Shown: positions 53,117 through 61,445 of the stretch, piece after piece | How positions within the stretch are numbered: position 1 is the stretch's first letter | Layout: every line of letters begins with the position of its first letter | Assembly (NCBI RefSeq): GCF_900103525.1 | Contig: NZ_FNHN01000009.1 | Location: 124,001 to 188,000, forward strand | DNA length: 64,000 nt | Direction: 5' to 3' | DNA from: Bacillus sp. OK048 | GTDB taxonomy: Bacteria > Bacillota > Bacilli > Bacillales > Cytobacillaceae | Position numbers and translations under genes: made by a program | Notes under the pieces: model-generated | What the model was told of the DNA's origin: nothing | The model's database searches: none | Seen by the model: only the letters and a program-made list of their open reading frames with translations

Positions 53117-54059
53117 CTCAGTGAAATTGGTTATCCTCGCATTGATCGCTGCGGGTGTTTGTGCCATCTATTTATTTCATGAATTAAACGGAAGCTTTGG
53201 GTATGCACTTCCAAAAAGAACGATTAAAGTGTTAGCGATGGTGTTAACTGGTGTGACGATTGCCTACGCGACCGTTGTTTTTCAGACCATTACTCATAAT
53301 AAAATTTTAACGCCAAGCATTATGGGGTTGGATTCACTTTATCTGCTCATGCAGACATTGATTATCTTCTTTTTAGGTTCCGGCCACATGATTATGGTCA
53401 ATAAACAGGTGAATTTTATACTGTCCGTTGTGGTCATGATCATATTTGCCCTTCTTTTATACCAGTTTTTATTTAAAAAGGGCAATCAGCCTATCTACTT
53501 TTTACTACTTGTCGGAATCATTGTTGGAACATTTTTCTCAAGTATTTCAACGTTTTTCCAAGTATTGATTGACCCGAATGAATTTCAGATTGTTCAAGAC
53601 AAAATGTTTGCGAGCTTCAATAATATCAATTCAGACTTAGTCTGGCTGGCGATTATCATCGTGGCACTTGTGATGATTTATGCATGGCGTTTTTTACCGT
53701 ATTTGGATGTCTTGTCCTTAGGTCGTGATACAGCGATTAATTTAGGGGTTCCGTATGATTCGATCGTAAAAAAAATGCTTGTGATTGTGGCAGTCTTTAT
53801 ATCCATTTCGACTGCTTTAGTAGGACCGATTACCTTTTTTGGCTTAATTGTTGCCAATTTATCCTATCAATTTTTCAAAACATATAAACATACTACACTG
53901 ATAACAGGCGCCATCTTCATGAGTATCATCGCACTTGTTGGCGGGCAATGGGTAGTCGAACGGGTCTTTACTTTTTCAACAACATTAAGTGTCATTATTA
54001 ACTTTATTGGTGGAGTGTACTTCATCTACTTACTGCTAAAGGAGAGGAAAGCTGCATGA
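53109..54059 (+). CDS. yclO: Iron-siderophore ABC permease (YclO/FpiZ-type)
   Basis: A 316-residue second FecCD permease (TIAYATVVFQTITHNKILTPSIMGLDSLYLLMQT; VGPITFFGLIVANLSYQFFKTYKHTTL). It overlaps the first permease by 8 bp and the ATPase by 4 bp, as in the B. subtilis ycl operon. It completes the heterodimeric pore. Confidence 0.9.
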   Translation: MRNSVKLVILALIAAGVCAIYLFHELNGSFGYALPKRTIKVLAMVLTGVTIAYATVVFQTITHNKILTPSIMGLDSLYLLMQTLIIFFLGSGHMIMVNKQVNFILSVVVMIIFALLLYQFLFKKGNQPIYFLLLVGIIVGTFFSSISTFFQVLIDPNEFQIVQDKMFASFNNINSDLVWLAIIIVALVMIYAWRFLPYLDVLSLGRDTAINLGVPYDSIVKKMLVIVAVFISISTALVGPITFFGLIVANLSYQFFKTYKHTTLITGAIFMSIIALVGGQWVVERVFTFSTTLSVIINFIGGVYFIYLLLKERKAA

Positions 54060-54817
54060 TAAGTGTAAGGGCTTTGTCAAAGTATTATGGGAAAAAGTCC
54101 GTGGTTGAGGATGTAACCGTTGATATCCAGCCTCGGAAAATAACAAGTTTTATCGGACCAAATGGTGCAGGTAAATCAACCTTGCTTTCCATGGTAAGCC
54201 GACTGCTTGATTCAGATACTGGTGAAGTGCTGATTGACAAATCTGATGTGAAAAAGATGAAGTCTAATGACTTTGCTAAAAAGGTGTCGATTTTAAAACA
54301 GTCTAACTACATGAATGTTCGTCTTTCGATTCGCGAACTTGTTTCCTTTGGAAGGTTTCCCTATTCAAAGGGCAGGCTGACCGAGGAAGATGAGCGGATT
54401 GTCAACCAATCACTTGAATATATGCACCTGACCGATATGCAGGATCGCTTTTTAGATGAATTATCTGGTGGTCAAAGACAGCGTGCCTTTATCGCGATGG
54501 TCATTGCACAGGATACCGAATACATTTTGCTTGATGAACCATTGAACAATTTAGATATGAAGCATTCTGTTCAAATAATGAAAATTCTGCGCCGTCTTGT
54601 GGATGAGCTTGGAAAAACGGTGGTCATCGTGCTCCATGATATTAACTTTGCGTCCGTTTATTCCGACCGAATTGTCGCGATGAAGGACGGCAAGGTCGTG
54701 AAAGATGGACGTACCGATGAGATTATCCAATCAGCTGCATTAAAAGAGATTTACGATATGGATATTCCCATTCAGCAAATGGGTGGCTGCCGAATTTGTG
54801 TATATTTTAGTTCATAA
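54056..54817 (+). CDS. yclP: Iron-siderophore ABC ATPase (YclP-type)
   Basis: A 253-residue ATPase with Walker A GPNGAGKST, signature LSGGQRQRAFIAM, Walker B YILLDEPLNNLD and H-loop VIVLHDINF. It powers the two permeases. ATGA overlap with the upstream gene indicates coupled translation. Confidence 0.93.
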   Translation: MISVRALSKYYGKKSVVEDVTVDIQPRKITSFIGPNGAGKSTLLSMVSRLLDSDTGEVLIDKSDVKKMKSNDFAKKVSILKQSNYMNVRLSIRELVSFGRFPYSKGRLTEEDERIVNQSLEYMHLTDMQDRFLDELSGGQRQRAFIAMVIAQDTEYILLDEPLNNLDMKHSVQIMKILRRLVDELGKTVVIVLHDINFASVYSDRIVAMKDGKVVKDGRTDEIIQSAALKEIYDMDIPIQQMGGCRICVYFSS

Positions 54818-54836
54818 TAAAGGGAGAGATACGTGT

Positions 54837-55787
54837 ATGAAAAAGTGGAGTTTTTTAGTTGTTATGGTTGCAATGATTTTAATGTTAGCAGCTTGTGGCG
54901 TGGCAAAGGAAGAAAGTAAGCCAGAATCAACGGGTTCAAAAACAGCAGCAGAAGAGAAATTGACGATTGAACACAAGTATGGAGAGGCAGTAATCGATAA
55001 AAATCCAGAAAAAGTGGTTGTATTTGATTTTGGAATTCTAGATACATTAGATGAATTAGGTGTGGAAGTAACAGGTGTTCCACAAACAACTGTACCAGCC
55101 TATTTAGAAAAATATGCTGATAAAAAGTATACAAATGTCGGCAGCTTGAAAGAGCCAGATTTTGAAGCGATTCATGCTATGCAGCCAGATGTTATTTTTA
55201 TTTCGACTCGCCAAGCTGAATTATATGAGCAATTCGCAGAAATTGCTCCAACTGTGTATGTGGAATTAGATTACACCAAGTACATGGGATCCTTTGAAAA
55301 AAATATGAACCTTGTCGGTGAAATTTTTGATAAGAAAGCTGAAGTAGCAAGTGCTGTAGATGAGATCAAGGCAAGCGTGGCGGAGTTAAATAAAAAAGCT
55401 TCTGCACTTGATAAAAAAGCGTTAATCGTCTTAGCAAATGAAGGAAAAGTGAGTGCATATGGGCCAAGCTCTCGTTTTGGCGTGATTCATGATGTGTTTG
55501 GTTTCGGAGCAGCGGATGAGAAAATTGAAGTATCAACGCATGGCCAAAGTATTACCATGGAATACATCATGGAAACAAATCCAGACGTATTGTTCGTCAT
55601 CGATCGTAACAAAGCGGTAGGCGGCGAAGCGGGTGCAGAAAAAGTAATCGAAAATGAACTTGTTAAAAAGACTACAGCTTTTAAAGATAATAAAATTATC
55701 TATCTTGATCCAGACGCTTGGTACTTAAGCGGCGGCGGATTACAATCTGTAAAAATGATGGCTGAAGAAATCAAAGCCGCATTATAA
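54837..55787 (+). CDS. yclQ: Siderophore-binding lipoprotein (YclQ-type)
   Basis: A 316-residue periplasmic-binding-fold lipoprotein. Signal MKKWSFLVVMVAMILML with lipobox LAAC, then the fold with VVVFDFGILDTLDELG, NVGSLKEPDFEAIHAMQPDVIFISTRQ, STHGQSITMEYI and the C-terminal WYLSGGGLQS, all features of B. subtilis YclQ, the petrobactin receptor. ATG 54837 follows AGGGAGAG. It is the last gene of the operon, with a terminator 45 bp on. Confidence 0.9.
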   Translation: MKKWSFLVVMVAMILMLAACGVAKEESKPESTGSKTAAEEKLTIEHKYGEAVIDKNPEKVVVFDFGILDTLDELGVEVTGVPQTTVPAYLEKYADKKYTNVGSLKEPDFEAIHAMQPDVIFISTRQAELYEQFAEIAPTVYVELDYTKYMGSFEKNMNLVGEIFDKKAEVASAVDEIKASVAELNKKASALDKKALIVLANEGKVSAYGPSSRFGVIHDVFGFGAADEKIEVSTHGQSITMEYIMETNPDVLFVIDRNKAVGGEAGAEKVIENELVKKTTAFKDNKIIYLDPDAWYLSGGGLQSVKMMAEEIKAAL

Positions 55788-55832
55788 GTTGTTGAAATCT
55801 GGGGGAAATTTTTAGAGTTGTAATTGAAAGAG

Positions 55833-55885
55833 AAGGCTGACACCGAGGGGGCATTTGGAATGACCTTTGGCGTCAGCCTTTTTAT
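55833..55885 (+). terminator. Rho-independent terminator
   Basis: AAGGCTGACACC pairs with GGCGTCAGCCTT (one mismatch) and ends in TTTTTA. Confidence 0.75.
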
Positions 55886-56013
55886 GGTATGTTTTTTAAT
55901 TCCACATTATTTTTTTCAGCGAGCTCGTTTAGTTTATTATTGTATTCTTCGAATTGGCTGCGACCATTTATCGAATTTGTTTCAAAAACAATTAAATGCC
56001 TAACAATCTTCAT
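55882..56013 (-). CDS. Possible 43-residue protein
   Basis: Minus-strand frame starting MKIVRHLIVFETNS with a hydrophilic, coiled-coil-like second half (FEEYNNKLNELAEKNN). The ribosome site is poor and the end runs into the terminator, so it may be a remnant. No family recognised. Confidence 0.3.
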   Translation of the reverse strand: MKIVRHLIVFETNSINGRSQFEEYNNKLNELAEKNNVELKNIP

Positions 56014-56068
56014 GCCAGTCCATCATTAGATATAGAGACAAGATTAATATGGATAGGGATGGGTTGAA

Positions 56069-56233
56069 TTGGCAAAGAGGAACAGAGGGAAAACGGTAAA
56101 CTACCTGCCATCAAGAGGCCGCGGGACATGTCCATTATGTAGTAGAACAAGAATAAAGTTGTTATATCCATATAAGACAGAAACCACCCAAACGGTTAAG
56201 GTCTGTAAAAACTGCCGGATAAAGAAGTACTAA
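56069..56233 (+). CDS. 54-residue zinc-ribbon protein
   Basis: A small basic protein with two Cys pairs, CPLC (residues 21-24) and CKNC (46-49), separated by 21 residues: a classic zinc ribbon, with a Lys/Arg-rich start (MAKRNRGKTVNYLPSRGRG) and end (RIKKY) suggesting nucleic-acid or ribosome binding. TTG start 5 bases after GGATGGG; a terminator follows. Too short for many gene finders. I recall similar small Bacillus proteins without a known role. Confidence 0.65.
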   Translation: MAKRNRGKTVNYLPSRGRGTCPLCSRTRIKLLYPYKTETTQTVKVCKNCRIKKY

Positions 56234-56236
56234 ATT

Positions 56237-56278
56237 AAAGTTCCTAGGGATGTTTTTTTCCATAGGGACTTTTATTTG
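56237..56278 (+). terminator. Rho-independent terminator
   Basis: AAAGTTCCTA pairs with TAGGGACTTT around a T-rich loop, then TATTT; it closes the zinc-ribbon gene. Confidence 0.65.
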
Positions 56279-56316
56279 GTTTCTTTAGAGGGATTTTTAA
56301 TTATGGAAAAAAACTG

Positions 56317-56352
56317 AACAAGCCTGTTCCGCTATGGACCAGGCTTTGTTTA
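56317..56352. terminator. Terminator-like hairpin
   Basis: AACAAGCCTG and CAGGCTTTGTT flank a 13-base loop, between the zinc-ribbon gene and the gene remnant on the minus strand. Confidence 0.55.
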
Positions 56353-56355
56353 TAG

Positions 56356-56520
56356 TTAATTTCGTTCCATTTTTTGAAGACTGTCTTTAAGTACCTGTTC
56401 ATCAATCCCATTGACCAAATAATATTTCTCTTTATAAATAGCATGGATGATTTTTTTAATCGTCTCTATGCCATATTCATTCCCTTGTAGACTTTTTGGA
56501 TGTGGTAGGAATGGATAATT
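56356..56520 (-). pseudogene. C-terminal gene remnant, 54 codons
   Basis: A minus-strand frame without a start codon, bounded upstream by a TGA, encodes a protein-like sequence (FLPHPKSLQGNEYGIETIKKI, then YKEKYYLVNGIDEQVLKDSLQ). Residue composition and the following hairpin suggest the 3' end of a lost gene. Family not recognised. Confidence 0.4.
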
Positions 56521-56577
56521 TCACCTTCTTATATTCATAATAAATACATTTGATTCAGAAAAATTGAGGGGGTCACT

Positions 56578-57915
56578 TTGTTCATGAAACGGCATGGTAA
56601 GTGGATTTTTCCAGTTGTTATCGGTTTTTTATTAATAGGAACAACCTTTACGAGTAGAAATGAAGCAAACGCTAAAAGCGGAGTTATTAGAAATATTATT
56701 TTTCTAATAGGTGATGGTATGGGTGTTTCCTTCACATCAGGCTATCGCTACTATAAAAATGATCCAGCGACTATTGAACTTGAACCAACAGAATTTGGAC
56801 CATACCTTGTTGGGCAGCAGACCACATTTCCGAACGATCCGAAATATAACGTCACGGATTCTGCGGCTGCAGCCACAGCCATGGCAACGGGTGTGAAAAC
56901 CTATAATGGGGCAATTGGCGTTGACAAAGACCACTCTAAATTGAAATCAGTCCTCGAAACAGCGAAGGATAAAGGGAAAGGAACTGGGCTTGTTGCAACA
57001 GCACCAATTACACATGGTACACCTGCGGCGTTTGGTGCCCATGTTACCCAGCGGGAAAGCATGGCTGCGATTGCTGATGAGTATTATCAGGATTTAGTAA
57101 GCGGCGAGCATAAAATTGATGTAATGCTTGGCGGAGGGTCAGACTGGTTTATCCGCAAAGATAGGAACTTAGTGGAAGAGTTTGTTAAAGACGGATTCAG
57201 CTATGTAACCAACCTTGAAGAGTTGAAAAATGACCGAGATCCCCAGGTATTAGGGCTATTTGCGAAAGATGGTCTGCCGAAAATGATTGATCGTACAAAG
57301 AACGTTCCTTCCTTGGCAGACATGACCACTTCTGCAATAGAGCGTTTAAATATGAATGATAAAGGGTTCTTTCTAATGGTGGAGGGAAGTCAAATTGATT
57401 GGGAAGCACATGACAACGATATTGTCGGTGCTATGAGTGAGATGGAAGACTTTGAGAAGGCGTTTAAAGTGGCCATTGACTTTGCAAAAAAGGACGGCCA
57501 TACATTAGTGATCGCAACGGCTGATCATTCAACAGGTGGATTCACAATAGGGGCTGGAGGACAATATAATTGGTTTAGCTCTGTAATCAAAGCAGTAAAA
57601 CGTTCACCTGATTATATGGCAATGGAAATCGTTAAGGGGGCAGATGTCAAAGAAACCTTAACAAAATACATCGACCTTTCTTTAACACAAGATGAAATTA
57701 AATCAGTAGAAATAGCGGCAAGAACAAAAAAGGCAAAAAACATTGACACGGCCATCGAAGAAATCATTAACCGCCGTTCCTTCACAGGCTGGACAACGGA
57801 TGGACACACAGGCGAAGACGTAAACGTCTATGCCTATGGTCCAGGAAGCGCGCGCTTCAAAGGACAAATCGACAACACCGACCATGCGAAAATCATCTTT
57901 GATATCCTGCGATAA
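56578..57915 (+). CDS. phoA: Secreted alkaline phosphatase (PhoA family)
   Basis: A 445-residue exported enzyme. Signal peptide KRHGKWIFPVVIGFLLIGTTFTS, then metal-binding IIFLIGDGMG, the nucleophile Ser in NVTDSAAAATAMATG, the ligands in EGSQIDWEAHDND, TADHSTGG and the final histidine in WTTDGHTGEDV. It releases phosphate from organic esters outside the cell, normally under PhoPR. Start TTG 56578 or ATG 56584, both near GAGGGGG. PhoP boxes here are weak: AATACA and TTCAGA 11 bp apart at 56543-56559 only. The neighbouring UDP-glucose dehydrogenase operon has clear ones. Confidence 0.9.
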   Translation: MFMKRHGKWIFPVVIGFLLIGTTFTSRNEANAKSGVIRNIIFLIGDGMGVSFTSGYRYYKNDPATIELEPTEFGPYLVGQQTTFPNDPKYNVTDSAAAATAMATGVKTYNGAIGVDKDHSKLKSVLETAKDKGKGTGLVATAPITHGTPAAFGAHVTQRESMAAIADEYYQDLVSGEHKIDVMLGGGSDWFIRKDRNLVEEFVKDGFSYVTNLEELKNDRDPQVLGLFAKDGLPKMIDRTKNVPSLADMTTSAIERLNMNDKGFFLMVEGSQIDWEAHDNDIVGAMSEMEDFEKAFKVAIDFAKKDGHTLVIATADHSTGGFTIGAGGQYNWFSSVIKAVKRSPDYMAMEIVKGADVKETLTKYIDLSLTQDEIKSVEIAARTKKAKNIDTAIEEIINRRSFTGWTTDGHTGEDVNVYAYGPGSARFKGQIDNTDHAKIIFDILR

Positions 57916-57940
57916 TGAGGTGATGATGTGGTGTCTGATG

Positions 57941-58021
57941 CGGTGCCTGTCACCGCTCGTGGACACTGTCTTTCTGTGGTGACAGGCACCGCCCGTGGAC
58001 AGTGTCCACCCCAGGCGGACA
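57941..58021. repeat. GGTGACAGGCACC-type dispersed repeat, double copy
   Basis: GGTGCCTGTCACC (57942-57954) and its inverse GGTGACAGGCACC (57978-57990) bracket GGACACTGTC; a further GGACAGTGTCCACC follows. Related copies lie at 62191-62236 and 63470-63482. Confidence 0.75.
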
Positions 58022-58169
58022 GTTATTTGTAATTCTCTTTTAAGGTTTGCTTATTTCTTCACATTCGAGTGCTCTTTTTTATTAAAACCAATTTTATAAT
58101 GGTCTCGACTTTCCGGAAATAACGAGGTTAGTCGCCAGTTTTTACAAAACCAGAACTTCCTTAGTATAA

Positions 58170-58231
58170 GAAGAGACCAGAGCCCCTGTGTATTAGAAGT
58201 AAACACACAAGGGCTCTGGTCATATTTTTTT
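58170..58231. terminator. Long hairpin terminator between convergent genes
   Basis: GACCAGAGCCC and GGGCTCTGGTC with an inner TGTGT/ACACA stem; the T-run lies on the plus strand, so it mainly ends the phosphatase transcript. Confidence 0.75.
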
Positions 58232-59372
58232 AAGCATAAACTTTTTTTGTAGGTTCTTCGATAACAGTAAAATATTGATCAAGTAAATGTTCGAATATCT
58301 GATCCCACTTTTGTGTAAGGGCATACTTCCTAGCATTTAACGCCATCTGTTCCCGTTTTGGGTCATTATTTAACAACTGAACAATACGTTGGGCGAAATC
58401 GTCTGCATTTCCTGGCTCGCACAAATATCCGGTATTGCCAGTAGAAATAATATTTTTTACACCGCCAGAGTTTGCCCCTATAACCGGTGTTCCGCTTGCT
58501 AGAGCTTCAAGCACTACATTTCCAAAGGTTTCAGTTGGCGATGGAAAAACAAATATGTCTGTAGCAGAATAAACTTCAGCTAAACCTGCCCCTTTCAAAT
58601 AGCCTGTAAAGGTCATATTTGGCTTAGCGTCCCTTTTGAGCTCATCAAGCAAAGGGCCATCTCCAGCAATTAACCAATGAATATGTTTATTTATTTCAGG
58701 CGGTAACGAGTCAGTAATTGTCATGAGCGTTTTTAGATCCTTTTCGGGTGCCAGCCTGCCGACGTAGGTAAGGATAAACTTATTAGAAATTCCATATCGA
58801 CTGCTTACGATTGTTTTCTCATAATTTGGATGATAAAGCTGGCAATCTACTCCTCTTGGCCAAATCTCCAGATTAGAAAAACCGCGGCTGTTCAGTTTTT
58901 CAAATGTGTCAATTGAAGGAACGAAGAGTTTTTGAAATGGACGATGAAACCATTTCATGTATTTCCATATCGGTTTAGACAGGAATTGCAGGTCATAATA
59001 ATGTAAATAGTCATTGAAATCGGTATGATAGGAACCGACCATTGGAATATTATACTTTTTTGCATAATAAACACCAGAAAGGCCAACGGTAAACGGTGTT
59101 GCGACATGAATCAAATCTGGAGAGAATTGCTCTATTTCTGACTTGATTTGTAGTAAATTTGGGATAGCAAATCGGCATTCAGGGTAAAGGAAAAATGATA
59201 GACTTTTAAACCTGTGAATATGATTTGAAACATAGTCATTCGATACAGAATGAGGAGCAAAAACTTTATAGGAAATACATTGTTTATCAAGATAATCTGT
59301 AAATCTTTTTAGAGTTTGAGCCACCCCATTTACATCCGGATAAAAGGTATCGGTGAAAATAGCAATTTTCAT
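58230..59372 (-). CDS. GT4 glycosyltransferase, possibly acting on diacylglycerol
   Basis: A 380-residue GT-B enzyme: N-terminal acceptor domain starting MKIAIFTDTFYPDVNGVAQTLKRF, and a C-terminal GT4 donor domain (YVGRLAPEKDLKTLM, PSPTETFGNVVLEALASG with the E-x7-E motif, ANSGGVKNII). This N-terminus is shared by lipid-acceptor GT4 enzymes such as plant SQD2 and mycobacterial MgtA. Last gene of an operon with UDP-glucose dehydrogenase and a PAP2 phosphatase, so transfer of glucuronic acid from UDP-GlcA to diacylglycerol is a reasonable hypothesis. GGAGGGG ribosome site. Confidence 0.83.
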   Translation of the reverse strand: MKIAIFTDTFYPDVNGVAQTLKRFTDYLDKQCISYKVFAPHSVSNDYVSNHIHRFKSLSFFLYPECRFAIPNLLQIKSEIEQFSPDLIHVATPFTVGLSGVYYAKKYNIPMVGSYHTDFNDYLHYYDLQFLSKPIWKYMKWFHRPFQKLFVPSIDTFEKLNSRGFSNLEIWPRGVDCQLYHPNYEKTIVSSRYGISNKFILTYVGRLAPEKDLKTLMTITDSLPPEINKHIHWLIAGDGPLLDELKRDAKPNMTFTGYLKGAGLAEVYSATDIFVFPSPTETFGNVVLEALASGTPVIGANSGGVKNIISTGNTGYLCEPGNADDFAQRIVQLLNNDPKREQMALNARKYALTQKWDQIFEHLLDQYFTVIEEPTKKVYA

Positions 59373-59406
59373 ATAAACCCCTCCTGAATCTGATTCTGAA
59401 TCATTT

Positions 59407-59934
59407 TTAAGATATCAAATAAAAACAGAGACTGCCGAACCACGCGCCGAGTATTCCTCCTGCGATGACGTCAGAAGGATAATGAAGCCCTAAATAGATT
59501 CTCGATATTCCTACACATAATCCTATAGGTAATAGAATAATTGCCAGGAAGGGTTTAAGAATGATAAATGGAACTATGACTGAGAAAACGGCTGTGGTAT
59601 GGCCTGATGGAAAAGAATGATCTTGCAATGGATTAGGTAAAATTTTAGTTGCTTTAAATAGCAGATAAGGCCTTTTTCGCGGAAAAAGCTTCTTTACCAG
59701 CTGAACGGGTATATGACTTAGACCTAAGGCAGCAGCACTTGAAATGGCAGCCAGTCTTGTTTGATTTGAAGACAAAATCATGAGTAATAGAGCCGTTACA
59801 CTTATATTTATGGCTCCACCGATATGAGTAATAGTACGAAAAAAGAGATTCATAAACTTTTTATCAAAATGGCTATTAATCTCTTGAAATACTTTGCATT
59901 CAAGGTGATAAAAGGATTGGATTAATCTCATCAT
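59407..59934 (-). CDS. PAP2-family lipid phosphatase
   Basis: A 175-residue membrane protein with six helices and all three PAP2 motifs: KKLFPRKRP, PSGH (in HSFPSGHTTAVFS) and SRIYLGLHYPSDV. Substrates in the family are undecaprenyl diphosphate, phosphatidic acid or phosphatidylglycerol phosphate. Placed between UDP-glucose dehydrogenase and a lipid-type glycosyltransferase, it may supply diacylglycerol. AGGAGACACC-type site before the ATG. Confidence 0.88.
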   Translation of the reverse strand: MMRLIQSFYHLECKVFQEINSHFDKKFMNLFFRTITHIGGAINISVTALLLMILSSNQTRLAAISSAAALGLSHIPVQLVKKLFPRKRPYLLFKATKILPNPLQDHSFPSGHTTAVFSVIVPFIILKPFLAIILLPIGLCVGISRIYLGLHYPSDVIAGGILGAWFGSLCFYLIS

Positions 59935-59952
59935 GATGGTGTCTCCTTCTTT

Positions 59953-61281
59953 TTAAAGGCGTTGAGCAGTCTTAAGATTTAAACTGGCGGGTCTTCCAAT
60001 CGATACATAGTTTATCGGATGCTGCTGAATTTCTTTAAGGGAATAGCAATTTCGTCCATCTAGGACGACGGCTTCCTTCATGCAGGTAGTATACGTTTCC
60101 AATGGTAGATGCTTAATTTGTTCCCACTCTGTTGCGATAACTGCAAAGTCTGCGTCCTTTAGCGCTTGGCGAATGTCCGTAGTGTATTCAATGGAATTTC
60201 CTAACAGTTTATGTGTATTTGGAATGGCAATCGGATCATATGCTGTGACGATTGCCCCTTCTTCAAGTAATTCCTTAATAATTGTTATGGAAGCAGCTTC
60301 ACGAATATCATCGGTTTCTGGTTTAAAAGCGAGTCCAAGTAATGCCGCTTTTTTTCCTTTTAATGAACCGATGGTCTCCTTCGCCTTTTTAACTAAAAGG
60401 GAGTGCTGGTGTTGATTTACCCTAATCACGGACTCTAGCAATTCAAAGGGATGTTTAACATTGCCTGCAAGCTGAACCAAAGCTATTGTGTCTTTCGGAA
60501 AACATGAACCGCCATAGCCAATCCCTGCATGGAGAAAGGACTGCCCAATTCGTTTATCCTTGCCAATTCCGAATGCGACCTCATCAATGTTAGCGCCAAC
60601 CTTTTCACAGAGGATGGCAATTTCATTGATAAAACTTATTTTCGTAGCAAGAAACGCATTGGATGCATATTTAATCATTTCTGCACTTCGAATATCCGTT
60701 ATAATGATTGGAATTTTTAACGGCTGATAGAGCTGTTCTATTTTCAAAGCTGCATCAGGATTATCAGTGCCAATTATGATACGATCTCCTAAATAGTAAT
60801 CCATAATGGCCGATCCTTCGCGGAGAAATTCAGGGTTGGACACTACATCAACCTTAAGGTGACGAGGCTTACTGTGTTGGAAAATCTGCTTGATTACATT
60901 GTTGGTGCCAACAGGGACAGTACTTTTTGTACAGACGATTACGTTATTTTCGATATTGTCGGCAATGGTGTAGGTCACAGCATAAATATATGATAAGTCC
61001 ACAGAACCATCTTTTTTTGCAGGTGTTCCAACGGCTATAAAAACTATCTCAGCATCTGAATAGGCAAGCTTCGGATTAGTCGTAAAGTGGAGTTGTCCGT
61101 TGGAGAGTGTTTTTTCTAATAAAGGTTCCAATCCAGGTTCAAAGAATGGGGAATGTCCCTTTTCGAGCATTTCTATTTTCTCTTTTTGTGTGTCAATACA
61201 GGTTACTTGATGACCTGCATCGGCCAGACAAACGGCTGTTATTAGCCCGACATTTCCTGCACCTGCAACTGTAATCTTCAT
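59953..61281 (-). CDS. ugd: UDP-glucose 6-dehydrogenase
   Basis: A 442-residue enzyme: NAD motif GAGNVGLITAVCLADAGH, EPGLEPLLEK, the conserved Lys in SNAFLATKISFINEIA and the catalytic Cys in GYGGSCFPKDT. It oxidises UDP-glucose twice to UDP-glucuronate. First gene of the three-gene operon (18-bp and 34-bp gaps). B. subtilis homologue TuaD is PhoP-controlled and serves teichuronic acid; no other tua genes are seen here. GGAGGG ribosome site. Confidence 0.93.
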   Translation of the reverse strand: MKITVAGAGNVGLITAVCLADAGHQVTCIDTQKEKIEMLEKGHSPFFEPGLEPLLEKTLSNGQLHFTTNPKLAYSDAEIVFIAVGTPAKKDGSVDLSYIYAVTYTIADNIENNVIVCTKSTVPVGTNNVIKQIFQHSKPRHLKVDVVSNPEFLREGSAIMDYYLGDRIIIGTDNPDAALKIEQLYQPLKIPIIITDIRSAEMIKYASNAFLATKISFINEIAILCEKVGANIDEVAFGIGKDKRIGQSFLHAGIGYGGSCFPKDTIALVQLAGNVKHPFELLESVIRVNQHQHSLLVKKAKETIGSLKGKKAALLGLAFKPETDDIREAASITIIKELLEEGAIVTAYDPIAIPNTHKLLGNSIEYTTDIRQALKDADFAVIATEWEQIKHLPLETYTTCMKEAVVLDGRNCYSLKEIQQHPINYVSIGRPASLNLKTAQRL

Positions 61282-61338
61282 CGTATCCCTCCAAATTCAT
61301 TGTGTTACCTTTATCTTATCTGAAATATTCGAATTCTT

Positions 61339-61377
61339 TCTAAACCGGGTGTTAAAAGAATGTAAAGACTTTGTATA
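61339..61377 (-). promoter_or_regulatory. Four PhoP-box repeats before the UDP-glucose dehydrogenase operon
   Basis: On the minus strand TATACA, TTTACA, TTAACA and TTTAGA occur in order, each separated by exactly 5 bp. Against TTHACA they score 5, 6, 6 and 5 of 6. The 11-bp period and location 58-96 bp before the start codon match Bacillus PhoP-activated promoters. The -10 is unclear (TAAGAT at 61318-61313 or a closer weak one). Confidence 0.75.
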
Positions 61378-61385
61378 GTTTGAAG

Positions 61386-61444
61386 AAAAAAATAAAGACC
61401 TGAGCCCTGACGCGTATTTTGGTGAACGCAGCATGGCTCAGGTC
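61386..61444 (-). terminator. Terminator of the YkuK-like gene
   Basis: Minus strand GACCTGAGCC...GGCTCAGGTC (10-bp stem, 28-base loop with inner GCG/CGC), followed by TTTATTTTTTT. Confidence 0.7.
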
Positions 61445-61445
61445 C

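Noticed and set aside
56520..56559. PhoP boxes before phoA
   Set aside because: Only two imperfect repeats (AATACA, TTCAGA) keep the 11-bp phase; insufficient to call.
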